64,000 nucleotides of DNA from Scortum barcoo (taxonomy: Eukaryota; Chordata; Actinopteri; Centrarchiformes; Terapontidae). Made by a program: the position numbers and the translations under genes. The notes under the pieces were generated by a model, which searched no databases, was not told the DNA's origin, and saw nothing but the letters and a program-made list of their open reading frames with translations. Shown one piece after another: positions 46,021-60,300 of the stretch. The DNA lies in NCBI GenBank assembly GCA_023238725.1, contig CM041554.1, positions 18,338,050-18,402,049 of the forward strand, in the 5' to 3' direction. How positions within the stretch are numbered: the first letter of the stretch is position 1; every line of letters starts with the position of its first letter.

Positions 46021-48558
46021 TAAATTGAGTCCTACTCAATTATGGCCCTTATTGGACTTTAGACTTCAGATCTTTAGCCTTAGAAAGGTCATGTTGTCTT
46101 GTGGATTGTGAAAGATGATAAATGTTTGCATTCTTGCAATGCAGGATCCTGTGTTTATTTGTCTTTTAGGTTCCTCAACTTCCTGGAAGCGCATTGCTAG
46201 ATTTCTCAAATGCCCCTTTTAGTAAATTGGTCTGACAAATATTATGGTGCATGGTTACCTTGGATGTGCAAAAAAATAAATAAAACTGACGGTGTTCAGA
46301 ACATGTCAGAGTGACTGGCATGTGGTCACAGTTTTGCTTGTGAAAGTATTTTCCACAACCAGCAGCAGCCTCTCCATGGTGGCCTCTCATCTTATTAAGG
46401 TGCCTAAGGAATTATTACCTCTAAATTAATTGCAAGAGATGAACAATGCACTTCAGAGCGGACTGCGCCTGTGTCATCCATTATGTATAGGCCCTCTGAC
46501 GGCTTTGAAGTGATCATCGCTGCTGTATTCTTCTCCCAGAGTTTTGTGAAGTCTCTATTATGGCCCGTGGCTGTGTCTCTGCCTCCAACACATCAAGGTG
46601 AACGAGGAAAGCGCTCTCCCCTGCAGCCGCGACTATTACAATGTACAGACATAATTCAATTAAAAAACACCACTAACAGAATAAGTTATTGAGATTTAAT
46701 CAGTCTGTCACACTGAAACACTCTGGCTGAATGCAACCAATTAATGGAAGGCAGAATTAATGGATTAATGGAGGGCTGAAAGAGCAAAATGCTAATTCCT
46801 GCCTGTTACCCCCCCCACCCACCCACACACACACATACACACATTCTCAGACCTGCATTTGGGGCTTTTGTATTATTGTTAACCTCTGAAAATAGGAATG
46901 CATTTGAGATTTAGCTTTTTAGCTTTTTTAGCCCACATTTAAGCACACAATTAACAAACAAATCCAGAGTTTACTGGAGATAATGAATGCGAGAACAACC
47001 CACATTTGAGGGCTCATACCAGATTATGGCCACAAGTAAACAAGCTGGTTGTTGCGCAATCTCTGTGAAACTCCAAGGTGGCCCAAAAAACTCCGGGTGA
47101 TTTAGTGTTTAGGTTATTTTCCAATTGCAAATGTGTTGGGGAAGTTATGCCACTAAAATATATTATCAGTGTAGGTACGTCCTGCATTATTACCTATTGC
47201 AAAGTTTTGCCCTGCGGCTCCTAAATCTGGCCGTGATCCCTTCTGCTGTATGTTGTTTCACATGATAGATTCAACATGCCTGATAGAATCAGCAGGAAGG
47301 AGACAAAGAGCTAAATATTGAAAGCCCTAGAGTTTTGTTTATTCTATGATTTTCATCTATTTTATTCATCAGTCCTTTGTCCCAGTTACATACCATAATC
47401 TCACAAAATGTATACTTGTGGTGCTTCTGTTGACAAGAATGCCCCAGCAGACCTCAGTCAAACTCTGACGTCTGGATAATTTCACAAACAATGCAAAAAT
47501 CCAAGAAAAAGCATTTTTAAAGGACCTGGTTTTGTTTTTTGCTTTTTGAACTGTTGCTGGAGAGCAGAAGGTACTTGTATATCTGATATTTCTTTTTGCA
47601 GATGCATCAGAGACAAGATATTGAGCTGTTGCCTGAGCCATCACACCCGTGTCCAATACTGTTTTATTTTCTCCAGCTTTGAGCAGCTCCTCCATACAGT
47701 ATCTGTTTTACATTGCATTGGAGGGAAATAATGTCTGCCAATGCTACACTCAAAAACAGAGCATTATGCACGCTTGCATTTTTAATATTTTTGTCCTTCC
47801 AGTGTCAATACACTATAAACTCGAAAAATGCTTAAAATTACATTCGGGTCTGGTACATGCAACACTCCTGCGGCACCGAATGTCTCAGCATCTGTGCAGT
47901 GAGTCGCAGTGATGTTCCAGGCTTTTCACACCACATATTTCCCAGGACAAAGTCGTCTGCAGAGGACACAGCCTGCAAGCTTTTCTGAACCTGTTTATTA
48001 TCTCAGCAAATGCGACCTTGATCCTTATCTCGAGTCATTCAAAATTTCAAAAGGCTCATTGAGTCATGTCAGTCATTTCAATATCATGGTTCTCCTGTGG
48101 TTTTAGTTGAGTTTTGGGGCGAGCCCAGATAATTGGATTTCCTAACCTCAGACTGTCGGCACTGCCAGGGAGGTTTGGGGAAATTAAAATCTTCCCTGTG
48201 CAGTGAATCAATATAAAAACAATCCCCCTCACTCTTAAAATGTGCTAGACATGCACAGAAAAGCAATTAACCCACTGCAGGAATTGATTTGGTCCACTTC
48301 AGCTTATCTCTTTTGGCATGGCCAAGCTTTTACATACCCGCTAGGAAGATCAAAAGTTTTTTCTTGTTTCAAAACCTGACAACACCCAAGGATTAGCACT
48401 GATTTTATCTTCACCAAGCAATTACCTGCTATGGTAATCAATGCAGGGCTGCTGTCTTTAATAGTCTGTAGCATCGCCTCCTCTGCAGGCCGTGCAAATT
48501 ACAGTGATTCATCACAGAACTGCACTGCCAGCAATGCTGAATCAATTCACACAAATTG

Positions 48559-48578
48559 TACACACACACACACACACG
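48559..48578. repeat. (CA)n microsatellite
   Basis: About nine CA units. Confidence 0.85.
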
Positions 48579-49492
48579 CCTTACCGTTGCTCTTGCTACT
48601 ACAGTGGATGCTAACCAGCTCTCTGTATCCTGGTGGAGAGGTTGCTGAGAGACCTGGATGCTTAGTCTTTTAAAAGGAAACATTAAAAAAAAGGAAACAT
48701 CAAGGGAATTTAAGACATGAATTGATGAATTAGCAAGAATGGAGGCATTCACACATTTTGTATCTCACACCAGCAGACACACAGACCCACAAACACAAGC
48801 TGTCAGTAGTAAAGCATCTTGGTGAAGTAGCTATATTATATTCAGTGTCAATAAACAGTCATAAAGGAGAGAAAAACAGTAGATACAGACACTGTTCTAG
48901 CAGCTGTAGAGAAAAACTTGTCTGAAATAAAAAAAAAAACATAACTCTTCGTAAGATGGAGGGAATTAAAAATGGCCTCTGCCTGGTTGGATAGGGTCGG
49001 AGGTTAGAAAAGCAGCCTCAGAGAAACTGATTAACTCCAGGACGAGAGCTTATGCTCCGATGAGCTGCGATGAACACATCTGGCCATCCTTCCTTCTCGC
49101 TCTCTGCCTAAATCTTTTATGCACGCGCACCAGCTCATGAGGAAAATCAATAGCAATCCCACCTGTTTCCATCTCCAGGCGACACCTGCCAACTCCTGCA
49201 AATGTAACATCTCGCATCCAGACGCTTTAGACAAACACGCGGCAGTTGCGCGGCTTTCAACAGGAAAGAGCGGAGACAGGAAAAGTCAAAACAGGAAAAG
49301 ATCTGTCTGTTTCCACATCTGACAGGCGGGATACATTCTGGGGAACATGAGAGGGGGGTGCTGTGCGCTCTGGGAACAGGATAGAAGGGTGGGAAAGGCA
49401 CATTTCCTCTTCTTGTGTCATAACATTATCTGGTTGTTCATGAACCAGTGACAGTACTTTAAGTCAAGGATCCCAAAAATGTATGATTTATT

Positions 49493-49523
49493 AAGAAAGA
49501 AAGAAAGAAAGAAAGAAAGAAAA
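49493..49523. repeat. (AAAG)n microsatellite
   Basis: About seven AAAG units. Confidence 0.9.
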
Positions 49524-51649
49524 ATAGAAAGAAACATATCATTTGAAAAATACCATAAACCTGTTATATGAAGTCTGCGTACTGCAGGAATTATTAAGCA
49601 GTTTTGGTGGTGTGGATTGTGTTCAGAGCAGAGAAGAGTCAGCACTATACTTTTATTACTGGAATCTAGAGAAAACAACTGATGATCCGGCAATTAGAGC
49701 TCCTTTGCAATGGCTATAATCTGTGAAAAACACAGCCGTTAAAAGGTTGCTGCTGAGTCTTACATCTGACTATTTACTACAGTGTATACCGCTACAGCGT
49801 ATTTATATCATGAGGCAACAACAATGTGTGAAGTATAATACACGTACTGCATTTTAACCTATAAGTATATTTCCTGGGGAATAAAACAAGAGAAAGCAAA
49901 AGGCTTTTTTCATTCCGTAAAAAACTTAAAAGACATCCCTCATATCACAGCATACATCTATCACTGCAGTCCAAACTTTTCCAAAGTTTCTCTCTCTTGC
50001 ACCACTGCGTCAGAGAGATTGGACATACATTTTTGATCTGTATGTGATCTGTACAACTGAATGGTGGTAACTGAATTCAGAAAGTTAGTATTGCTTGAAA
50101 TTCAATTTGTAAATATCCACTCTGAGTCTAAATAAAAAAAAACTCTTTTTTTTTTTCCTCGTCATTCGTGGCTTCAGTTTGATTACATCAACAAGCCACA
50201 CCTTTTCCCTCAGTTCAATTAACCATGTGGATCAAGTTATAAAATGTTTAAAGTTTAATGCTTTGATATTGAAAATCATTCTTCTTTGACAACTTTTCAG
50301 TTTAACAGAACCTTAATTGAAAAGTCAGAATAATTTGTAAATAAAGTTTATTTTGGTAATAATTTCTTAAGTTGGTTTCAATTGATTTCAGCTCACATCA
50401 TTTAAATTCAGCTGGTAGACAGCACAAGGTTCACCCTATAGCACCTCTCTTCACCTCAACACATTTTCCTCATATTTGATAGCTTGCATGCTCTCAGACA
50501 GCGGTGACTCTGTGATGAAACTGTCTCCTTGTTGCCTCTCATGGGGGTGGATTATAGCTGTATTCCTGTCCTCCTCTGTATGGCAGCATACAGACAGACA
50601 GACATATCTCATTCTGAGCACTGTTCTGCTCAGCAGGGAGCCATATCTGAACAATATCCTCTGTGCTATTCGGTAATCCAAACAGATTGGTGGATAAACA
50701 CTACCCAGACTAAATCCATGGCTCACGATTGCAACATTTTCTTTGGTTCAAGCCCCAAGGGTGAGGGATCAGCTGTGCGTGCATCAGCAGCCCAATTTGA
50801 CTCTTTATGAGGGAGATGCTGCTGATAAGAGGCACTTAAGATGCCCACAGGTTGTACGTCTCGGTCCAAGACACAGAGAAATACAACCGAGGGACTTTTA
50901 GTGTCAAAACACCTCTAACTCTTATGTTTAGTCATAAAGCGAGTCTCTCGGCTCCTGTTAAAATGAAAATGATGCAGTTATGATTAAGTGCATCTACATG
51001 AGCAGAATGTACCTTCAGTTCATGAAAAAAAAAAGAAAAAGATTCAAGATTAGATTAATCAGATTAATGGTGCAGCACCGCCAATCCACAGATGAAGTTA
51101 ACGATACAAATACCAGCAATGGAACAACTTTTGAGATCTTTTACTTTTTAGTTGTTGTAGATAATCTGTGGAAAATATTCTGCTGTTGAAAGTAAAAGAA
51201 ACACTCTCCACATGGTCCATTTATTAGCTGTTCTGGTTTCTTCAGTCGTATGACATGACCTTTATTTGGAGATGAGGTTCAGTTTTAAATTCGTCTCATT
51301 CATACTGACAACTCGACAAGCTCTTTCTGCTGATAAGATCAAGTGATTTGAAGTACAGAAAAAGCAGTTGAATAAACTGCTGCTTGAAAAGCTAATAATG
51401 AGTTTTGAACCGTATTAAACAGGATGTTTATTATGAGAATTACATTACTGGTTTATTATTCTTGATGCAGTATCATAAAATCAAATCACACTTCACACTG
51501 TCTGGTTGTTAAATGTATAACAATACAGTGATGCCGTTTTTTTTTTATTATTTTGTTTTGTATCTCAAGCTACAAGTTGCATTCTAGTATGCTCTCAATG
51601 GTAATATTGACATCCTAATGTTTGTCTGGTATAATGTTACCATGTCCAC

Positions 51650-51836
51650 CATCCAAGTTAGTTCCTGTAGCCATGAAATACTTGTAAAGGAGTAAAGAAG
51701 TACAAACTTTCCCTTTTAAATTTATTTATACAAGTAGAAGTAGCAGAATGAAAATATTTATGTCAGATACAAGTAAAATAACACTTAAGCAAAGTAACTG
51801 AGTAAATGCAGTTTTTTAATTACTAGTAGTGTATGT
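51650..51836 (-). repeat. MITE-like element fragment, same family as 39245
   Basis: It ends with 'aaagtaactgagtaaatgca' and 'ttactagtagtg', the reverse complement of the left end at 39245 with drift. Internal sequence 'acaagtagaagtagcagaatg' also fits the family. Confidence 0.45.
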
Positions 51837-54112
51837 TGTAGATAATCTGTGGACCAGCAGATACTCAGAGGAATGCTAATATGTATGCATAGACATGCAT
51901 ATTATTATACGGGGATACACAGTAGGGTGTCCGAGGGTAAATCCCTCAAACCCCGTGTTCAACCCATCTTAACTCCGTATCATAGATTGAGGATTAGAGA
52001 GTCTGTCATGAAGTCACTGTGTGACTGTGCGGGCAGACTTCGCTGTAAAAAAAAAAAGTGTACTAATTTTTGTTTTACTTATAGGCTGGAAGCGTTTATA
52101 CTGCCTGTCGACCAGGAGACAAACAGAAGGTGAAAGCAGCTCCCAAATCTAACCGGAGGCTGAAGCACCTATCCACTGTTTACAGAGACTCAGAGGGCCT
52201 TTTCACTGTTTAACTGAGGATTTCCGCTTGGGAGCTCTCCTCCATATGAGCATGCATGCCAGCCCATTTTCAGCAATGATAACATTTACTTTGCTGCAGG
52301 TGGGGTGTTAGCATAACATTGTGTGATGTGAGCAACGCCACAATAAATTTCCCATACAGATGGTAGAGAAAATATTTTTCCTCCCGCAGCTCTGCCTGGC
52401 TTCGAGAAAATCTCACTGCCTCTACAACCCAAGAACACAAGAGTTAATGGAACAATTTGTAGTCGCATCACATCAAATTCAGCCCGTGACAGGTGGCTTT
52501 GTGGGACTTTTGTTTCAAGCACTCTGCAGTTTTTTGCTTACGAACAGCGGCGCATTTCAGGGCTTTTGCGTGCCAGTGGGGATGTGTTGAGTGCTCGGAT
52601 AGGAACTGAGAATATGTCAGATCCTGTGCTGGATCAAAGCAGCCATCACTCCCGCTCTGTCAGGGAAGACAAAATACAGACTGTCACATCTGGCTCACTG
52701 GCTGCTGCTGCTGCTGCTGTTGCTTCTGCAAAAGCTCAAACCCACCATCCGACATCTTTGTTATCTCTGTCATCATGGTATTTCCTTTATATGTGCTTCG
52801 CTGCTACACTCCTCTTCGTCTCTTTCTTTCATTCATTAAGAGCTGCAGGTTGAACGTTAAATCAGGGATCAGAGAACATAGTGCTTGTAAGTCCCACGGG
52901 GGGAGAGAAGGTGAGTCAGAAACAGGATGTCAGAGCCCAGTGTTTGTGAGTGTTTACATATTCAGGGATGTGAATATACACTGAAATTGCCTTTGCCTTG
53001 CCAAACAAAATAAGGCCAGAGGTTGCCTGAGATAGAAAAGAATGGCTTTGGACAGAGTAAAAGCCTCTTTATGTAAACACAAGTGCTCTGTTTATTGAAT
53101 TAAAAGAAAGACATCATCCTGGCGGGCTGTGATTTGAGTGTGGGCTGTGATTTGAGTGTGTGTGCGGAGAGTTGGTGGCATGTAATACTGATGGGATCTG
53201 ATTGCTCCTGATCTCACAGAGGTGGCTGAGTATCTCCCTTCGTGCCAAGTTAACGTTTCTCTATTCAGCAGATAGTGCATGTGGATGAACAGCTGACAAA
53301 TGTCCTTTCCTTTTTCTTTTCTGGCACCTGGTCTTTTTTTTTTTTTAGGCAGCAGGAACATATAAAAGCATTTTCGGCAGCAACATGTATTCCTCCATTT
53401 CTCTGTTTCTGCATAAAATGTTTATAGGGATCGTAGCAAAGCCAGAAAATACAAAGTCAGCACGGCCTATTTCCTGACTAAAACATGTCCAAAAATACTT
53501 TTTAATCATGTCAGATAATAGGAAGGGTGACGCGAGGACTGACTGCATCTGTCTCCTGTCTGGACGGGAGAATAAAAAAGTGTACACAAGTGATTAAAAA
53601 TACATTAGCGGCAGCAGCCGTCTCCTGACTTCATACTCTGCCAGTCCCAGGGGCTCTGGTGGCTGATGCATGAAACAAGCTAGTATTTGTTTTTGCTCAA
53701 CGCAGGTAGCCTCGGTTCCCACAGGAGGTTTGCCATTAATGACTTAGCCAAGAAAGAGCGTAGGTGTAGGGGTGGGTTGGGATTAAAAGAGAAGGGAATA
53801 AAAGCAAGAGCTGCAGCTAATCACCAAAGGCTAATTAGTCTTTCAAATTTATGCAAAACTGTTCAGGTTTCTAGTCTGGAGAGATTTCATACAATCTGTG
53901 CGATTCCAGGTAACTCTGGCAACGACAGCGTTGTTTGTTACCGTCAAGTTGTTGTTTCCTCTGACTTCTCAAGACCTGATGATGAAATTTATGTTTAAAA
54001 TAGTGCCTGGGGCTTAGGTTTAATTAATTAAAGGGACCTGGGGAACCTATTTTTTTATTGAGGCTTTGATGAGAAGATACCACTCTCCTATCGCTCCCAT
54101 AAATACTGTGTG

Positions 54113-54620
54113 AAGCCAGAAGCAGGTTAACTTAACATGAAGACTGGAAACAAGGGGAAACAAATGGCCTGGCTCATTCTAGAGGCAACATAATCCGCCT
54201 ACCAGCACCATTAAAGATAATTAATAAACATGTTATTTATCATTTGGGGGGTTATTTGCCAGACTTTTTCTAGACCAGGACCAGTAACTTCCTGGAGTCT
54301 CTTCTAAGAAATAGTCTTTGTCCATTTCATTTGTCCACAAAAAATGCACACTTTTGCTTCTGGTTTTGTTACATTCGGTTCAGCTTAGCATAAAGACCAG
54401 AAACAGGGGGAAACAACTAGTCTGGCTCTGAGTAACTAAAAGTAAGGTAACTAAATCTGACTACCAGCACTGCTAAACCTCTGTGATTAACACAGTTTAT
54501 CTTTTAAAAAATGTGCAAAAATGTATGGGTTTTACAGGGAGTTTGGTGCCTGTTGGGGACTTAAGCTGTTTGGCTGTTGGCCTTGCTTTCAGTCTAGGCA
54601 AACCTGAGCTGAGCTAACCC
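54113..54620 (+). repeat. Two head-to-tail copies of the dispersed short element
   Basis: Copy 1 (about 54113-54312): 'gaagactggaaacaagggg', 'ctaccagcaccattaaag', 'agtaacttcctggagtctct'. Copy 2 (about 54375-54620): 'cagcttagcataaagaccag', 'gaaacagggggaaacaacta', 'ctaccagcactgctaaa'. Both are in the same orientation and diverged. Confidence 0.6.
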
Positions 54621-56519
54621 CCGACAAGACAGAAGTGTATTTCACAAAATGTGTATACCTTTGCATATAAACATTCATCATGTGCTGTGTAACAATTTAT
54701 TAATAAGTTTGCAACTTAAAACCCCCTGTGACTTCACAGTTGATATTTAAGACCCGGGCCTTGTATTACTTCTTGAGTCCACCCGTGAATCATTCTTAAA
54801 CCTTAAGCCTTAAACATAGCCCCCCCCCCCCGCCCCCAGATCGAATCTCTGCCCCGCTGGTCACCATGCCCACCATCCATTCGTGCCCTACTCAATCCTC
54901 AGCGGGCTTTATGTGTGTCAGGACTGCAATGGAGTGTGCAGTGCTCACAGACACCCCAGTGGGATTGCTACGTCCACCCAGCTCCCGGCTTTATTACCTC
55001 CATCTGTTTCCTGCGAGCAAGCCCCAGCTGCGGCAAAATAACAGCGGTGCATTTGGGGGAAAACATCAGCCTGATTTAGGAGTCGAAGCACTCCCCCCAC
55101 CGTCCCCCCTCAGCACTCTCTGTCCTGCTGAGCCTCGCTGCGCTGCATTTTTACGCGCACATGCCTAAATGTTTGGGCAAATTTTGACTCTTTTCCTTTC
55201 ATTTACTCATCTTTTTCCTCTCTGTTTGCCTCTCCCGATCATTTCCTATCCTCCATCTCGGATGCGTGTTTCATGTCTGACCTCACTCATTACACTGCTG
55301 CTGCTCTCCTCCACCTCCAACTTCGTCTCTCCCACCACCTTTAACCCCGGCCTCTCCCAGGAATGTGCGTTGCTTTGGATGCTCCTCTCCCTGCAGGCCC
55401 GAGATACCTGCCCTTGGGGTTAGTCTCATTTCACTCTCCCTTTATAGATTGTTCAACTTCCTGGGAGCTTGCACATACGCAAACCCACACACACACACGT
55501 ACACGCAATGGAGAAACCCTGATCAGTCCCCCCAGTTTTCTCCGGCTTCTCCTCTCAGCCTTATCAATAATTCAAGCCTTACTGATGGCAGCCCAGGCAG
55601 GGTTGAGGCAGTAGAGGCAGCTCAGGGCTTTGAACAGAAGGTCAGGTCTCACCAGGGCCTCTGGGATGGCATTAATTAGATACTTCCTGGTGCCCCCTAA
55701 ACAAACATCTCCACACTTGAACTGCTCTCATTACCCTTCCCCTCGCAGCAGGTCCCGAAGACTCTGACATATCCACACAATAACACCAACCGCTTTCGCC
55801 CTTAACTGCCCACCTGGGAGGGGTCCTTGCCTCAACTGTTGCCCCCCTCTTATGTTAAACACACACACATGCACACTCACATAACCTGACCTCGATCTGT
55901 TACCAAGCCCCCCTGTAGCAGCTATTTCTGTCTCCCACTAATGCCATGGTGTTTATGCTCTTTCTCGTCCCGACATATCTCTCCGCTCTGACCTCCAGGC
56001 TGACCTCTGATGGGTTGATCCTCCCAACGCCCCCCCCCTTCCCCACAACAACCCACTCACCCTAGTTTCTGTCCCCACACCTCATTACAAGAGTGATTGC
56101 TCACTCACTCCCCATCAGGCTGTCCGAGGCAGCCCGCCTCCATCCTGATCTGTGGCCATCCATCTCTCTGGCAAAAGGGAGAGGAAGGAGGAGGACAATA
56201 AAGTAAAAAGTGGGTGTAAAGGCAGACAGATATATTGAAGGAGAGTTTAAGCATTGACTTTAAAAGTAGACAAAAATCTTGTCAAGTTAGTCTCGTTGAA
56301 TGGATTGTGGAACGGACGATCTATGCTTTTTTTTCTGTAACATCCTATTTATGCTTTGACTATGACTATTTCACTCTGGGTGCTGAAACACCAAAAAAAA
56401 AATAAAACATTTTATGCCTGCAAGCTACTAAAGTAAAAGTCTGTGTTGCAACATTTCTGTTGAAATATTACTACAGTATGTATTTGCTTCGAAATATGCA
56501 TCATTAAAATGTCATCATT
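54621..56519. other. Intergenic, C-rich, no gene recognised
   Basis: It contains a C11 run near 54820 and a long pyrimidine- and C-rich stretch (54840-56130) with scattered CA repeats (55483-55498, 55858-55868). The ORFs there (such as 54866-55168) are Pro/Ser/Leu-rich by composition only. Confidence 0.5.
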
Positions 56520-57340
56520 TGTCTGCTGGTTGAACAAGATCACGAGTCTACAACCATGCTAGCGACTCTGTGAGGTTGTACCATGTCCACCATTTTAATT
56601 TAGCAGGTTAGCACATGAAGATTAGCTTAGCACTAAGCACAATCTACAGCTGAGGCTGATGGGATGGAAATGTAATTTGTTTGGCATTTTTAAGTTATGA
56701 GAGCAAGATTTTCTTAAAAAACATTGCATACACTCACAAAACTAATCCCTCTCAATTATCACTTGTGGCTCACTTGAAGTGTGTGGTTGGTGTCTCTGTC
56801 TGCTGAGATGCTCTTCATTTTCTTACTGAGCTGTTTTCGGGACCTTTCTGTGCTTCAGCCTTTAGGCAGTGGTGTGTAGCCCCCCAGCCTATAACAGTGT
56901 GCACAGTGTTAGATACGGGACTCTGAAAATATAGCAACCAGTTGCCAGATCATAAGCAGGTGGGGCCCCCAGAAGTGTGTGTGCTTTGAGCCGGGGAAAA
57001 GGGGCCAGCTTTGAATGTTGGATTTACAAACAGCAACCAACAAATCCATGCAATATGAAAAGTCAAAGCACCAAAGTTATTACAGTGCATCCTGTGGGGG
57101 ACTTGAATCTCATGTTCAAAATGTCATAATGATCCCTCCAACAGCTGTCAAAAAATTACACAAAAAAAAACATGAATATGGATTTCATGGTGGCATTACA
57201 GGAAAAGTCCTAAGATCACCAAATACAGTATAATTTATACCCTGAGGACCCTGACTACCTGTACAGACTTTCACTTCAATCTAACCAATGGCTGTAGAGA
57301 TATTTCAGTCAAGACCTAAGTGGTGGACCGACCGATCAGT
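56520..57340. repeat. Dispersed teleost repeat, apparently split by a later insertion
   Basis: The left part (56520-56700) has 'accatgctagcgactctgtg', 'gattagcttagcactaagca' and 'cagctgaggctgatgggatgg'. The right part (57040-57340) has 'aaagttattacagtgcatcc', 'gagatatttcagtcaagacc' and 'gtggtggaccgaccgatcag'. Both belong to one common fish repeat (from memory). About 340 bp of unrelated sequence lies between them. Confidence 0.55.
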
Positions 57341-60300
57341 CAGACCAATCAGTCTGTACTAGCATGTATCGCAGATTAGATTCTATAGGGTTTTTCTTTT
57401 CATTTTCTTAAGGAAGCATGACAATGTTATTGTTAAAAAAAATCAAGTTACACCTCAACAACTGTCCAGCTGTCAGAGGGGCCTTGAGGCCAAACCTTCT
57501 GGCTTTTAAGCATCTCCTCATATCTTGTTGTCCTTCGCCCTCAAAACAGTCTATCTTGATGTCTAACCACAGTGGCCAAATACACTGACACACGCATAAC
57601 TCCACCGCAGGCTACAAAGACACAGTTTATCGCTGAGGCAGCCAGGCGGGAGAGTGCAGAGCACACAGTTTGCCGTGAGGCATTCCTTGGGCTTGTCTTT
57701 CCAGCAAGATAAAGGATGAAGGTGTTGTCTTCCTTCCCTGCATAGTAAGTCTGATTTAAAGGGAGAAGAGCCAAGATACCTCTCCCACCCCCGCTGCTTC
57801 AGCTATTGATTGAAGACTAGCAGGGGGAATGAATCGGCTGGCTATCCATTGGTGTGTCACCTAGAGCCAGACAGGAAGCTTAAGATTGGAATCTTCTGTA
57901 TCTCCCAACACCTGAGGCCTCCGGCATACTAAAGACCTCTCACATCCTAATAAAAAACACCAAGGGTACTTTGTGCTTGCTTTTTCATGCACTTCATTTT
58001 ACCCAGCATCCAGTGAGTGTTGTTCCCTCCCTCAGACCTGAGCTCTCTAGTCCTTTATCCCTGACCTCAAGCAGACAATGTCACCACACTAAATATTGGT
58101 TTTCATGAGTCAATTCCCCTGGGAGCTCCTCATTTCTTTTTAAATCCACAGCCGAAAACAAAGGCTGGTGGAATTGGATATTAATTGTGTTCCATCAGAG
58201 TTGATTACTGGGGAAGTGATGTGCGTGTTTGTTTGTGAGGCCGCACATTGAGTGTGTGCGTGTTTGTCAGTGTGTGTCTGTGCATGTGTGGACACTGCGT
58301 GGGCTGGTGAATCAGAAATCTATTTTTGTATTGGAGAGAAGCAACACTGAGCGTATAATTACAGTCATCTCTGTCAGTGACGGGAAGCCTGATGGAGAGC
58401 AGGACATGATGGCCCCTGCAGGTTGACTGAAACACAGTCATGGAAAGCAAACACTGAACAATAACTCGTATTTGCACACTCATATGCGAGGAGAGAGAGC
58501 ACAGTGCTCTCTGGGACAGCAAACTAATTTCAAGATTTAGTTTCCAGGGAATCCTGTGGGACATCTGAGGTGAAAATTAAACAATCCTGGCTTTTCCTCT
58601 GAGATTTGCCCTCCAGTAAACTACATCCCCTCCCCCTTGTCACACTATAAGCTTCATAAAGGTTTGTTGCTCAAAGTGTATTTTGCACAACTTGATCAAA
58701 GGTGTCCTGGCCGGTATTACCCTGGTGAGGAGAGATCATCAATACTGCTGCTTTAAATGGGAATGGAGGGTTGTTTTTAGGAAGGTTTCACTTTCTTGAG
58801 ATTATTCACCTTGAAAATCTTGCTTCTAGGTGTCAGTGCTCCCCCAAAGGGAGGATCGTCTCATAAATCCAGCACTAGGCACTATATGATACATAATGTA
58901 TGGACTCAGCTCTAAATCTCATTATTGATGACTGTTTACCTCGAACACAGGACATATAGAGGACTGGAGGCTGGGTGCTGGCAGCTTGAATCTAGGTATT
59001 TTCTGTCAGTGTGTTGATCATACAGACTCCTTCTTTTTATAATAAGAGGAGGATTTCTTTTATCTGAATTTAGAATCTATTCAATTCTGGTGTCAGCAGC
59101 TGCAACTCAAAGTGTGCATTAGGTTTTGATGACTTTGTACGCATGCTGGTCAAGTTATTAATCTTTCATGGCAGTTTGGCAGAGCTCCAGAACAACACAC
59201 AATATTTTTCATTCACGGGTCACCAAGTCTACCCTGACACTACTATGTTGTTGAAGGTAAAACTGATACCTGCTACATCCTTGTAGTAGCACTGTTGCTG
59301 TGACCATGTTTAGTTATATCAGCAAGTCAGCAGAGTTTTGCTTAAGTGCAGCATCACAGAGCGGTTATCGTGGCTATGAACTGTGACAACATGATGGCAG
59401 ATGGTTGGGGTGGCAGTCGAGGGCAATTGTAGTTGTTGCTGTACTATGTGTTTTTCATGTGTTGCTTTGTGTGGTGTTATATTATTTAGGTTCATTACAA
59501 TTGTGAGCACGACAACACCATGGCAACACCCCTGTTTACTTTTGTTGACTTTTGTTGCATGTTATCCCTCATTCTTGATTTTCTGTCATCTCATTATCAT
59601 CACATAAAGGACCATTGAAATATCTATGAAATATTATCTACTTTATGAATATCTATATAGACTGATAACTTTTGAAGCGCGTGCGAGCAGAGGCCACAGT
59701 GCCCATGTCTTAAAGGGTATGAAACCGATTTAAACAGTCATAATAGATTCCTTTCTTGATCCACTTTCTTTTTTTTACTTCTAAGGCTTACATTCAGCTC
59801 AGCACTGTGTGCATTTGGTGATTCTCACTAGATGTTTTATTCAGTACGAATCTTGTTCATTTACCAATGCACTTTGCGCCAAGTAGACAGAGTTGTCTCT
59901 TCTTTTCAGCTGTGAAATTAAAACTGTGGGAAGAAAAAAAAACCCGGAGTGCGTTGCAGAAATGTTGCAAGGGAAGATGTGCGGCTGACCTTATGTTTGA
60001 ATGTACATCTTTGTGCATTGATGCGTATGCAAAGAGCATGTCTGCATCTGAGCGCGCTCAAATTTTTAATGCAAGATGGTATACTGTAATTACAGTGTAC
60101 AGTATGTTCTGTGGCCCTGAGTGTGTATTTGCATGTATTTTAGTGAGGCGTCATGTTGTTTGCACTGTGTGTGCATATTGAAGTTGGTGGAGCGAGAGTG
60201 ATCGAGTGTGTACAGTCATCCTGACCTTCATTATGGGACCACGCAGAGAAGGCAGACAGGGGTCAAACACACTCTGCTGGGTGCTGGTGGCAGTGGTGGG

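Larger units (their letters stand above)
43966..54112. other. Intergenic, no gene recognised
   Basis: Ten kilobases without a supportable exon. It contains an (ATT)n microsatellite (44934-44996), a probable old repeat (45715-46020), short CA tracts (about 46820, 48559-48578), an AAAG repeat (49493-49523), a MITE-like fragment (51650-51836), a 19-bp tandem duplication near 53128-53160, and poly-A/T runs. ORFs of up to 209 codons here have no domain signature and no splice context. Confidence 0.5.

Noticed and set aside
54866..55168. Pro/Ser/Leu-rich ORFs in the C-rich stretch
   Set aside because: Composition-driven; no conserved domain, start context or splice pattern.
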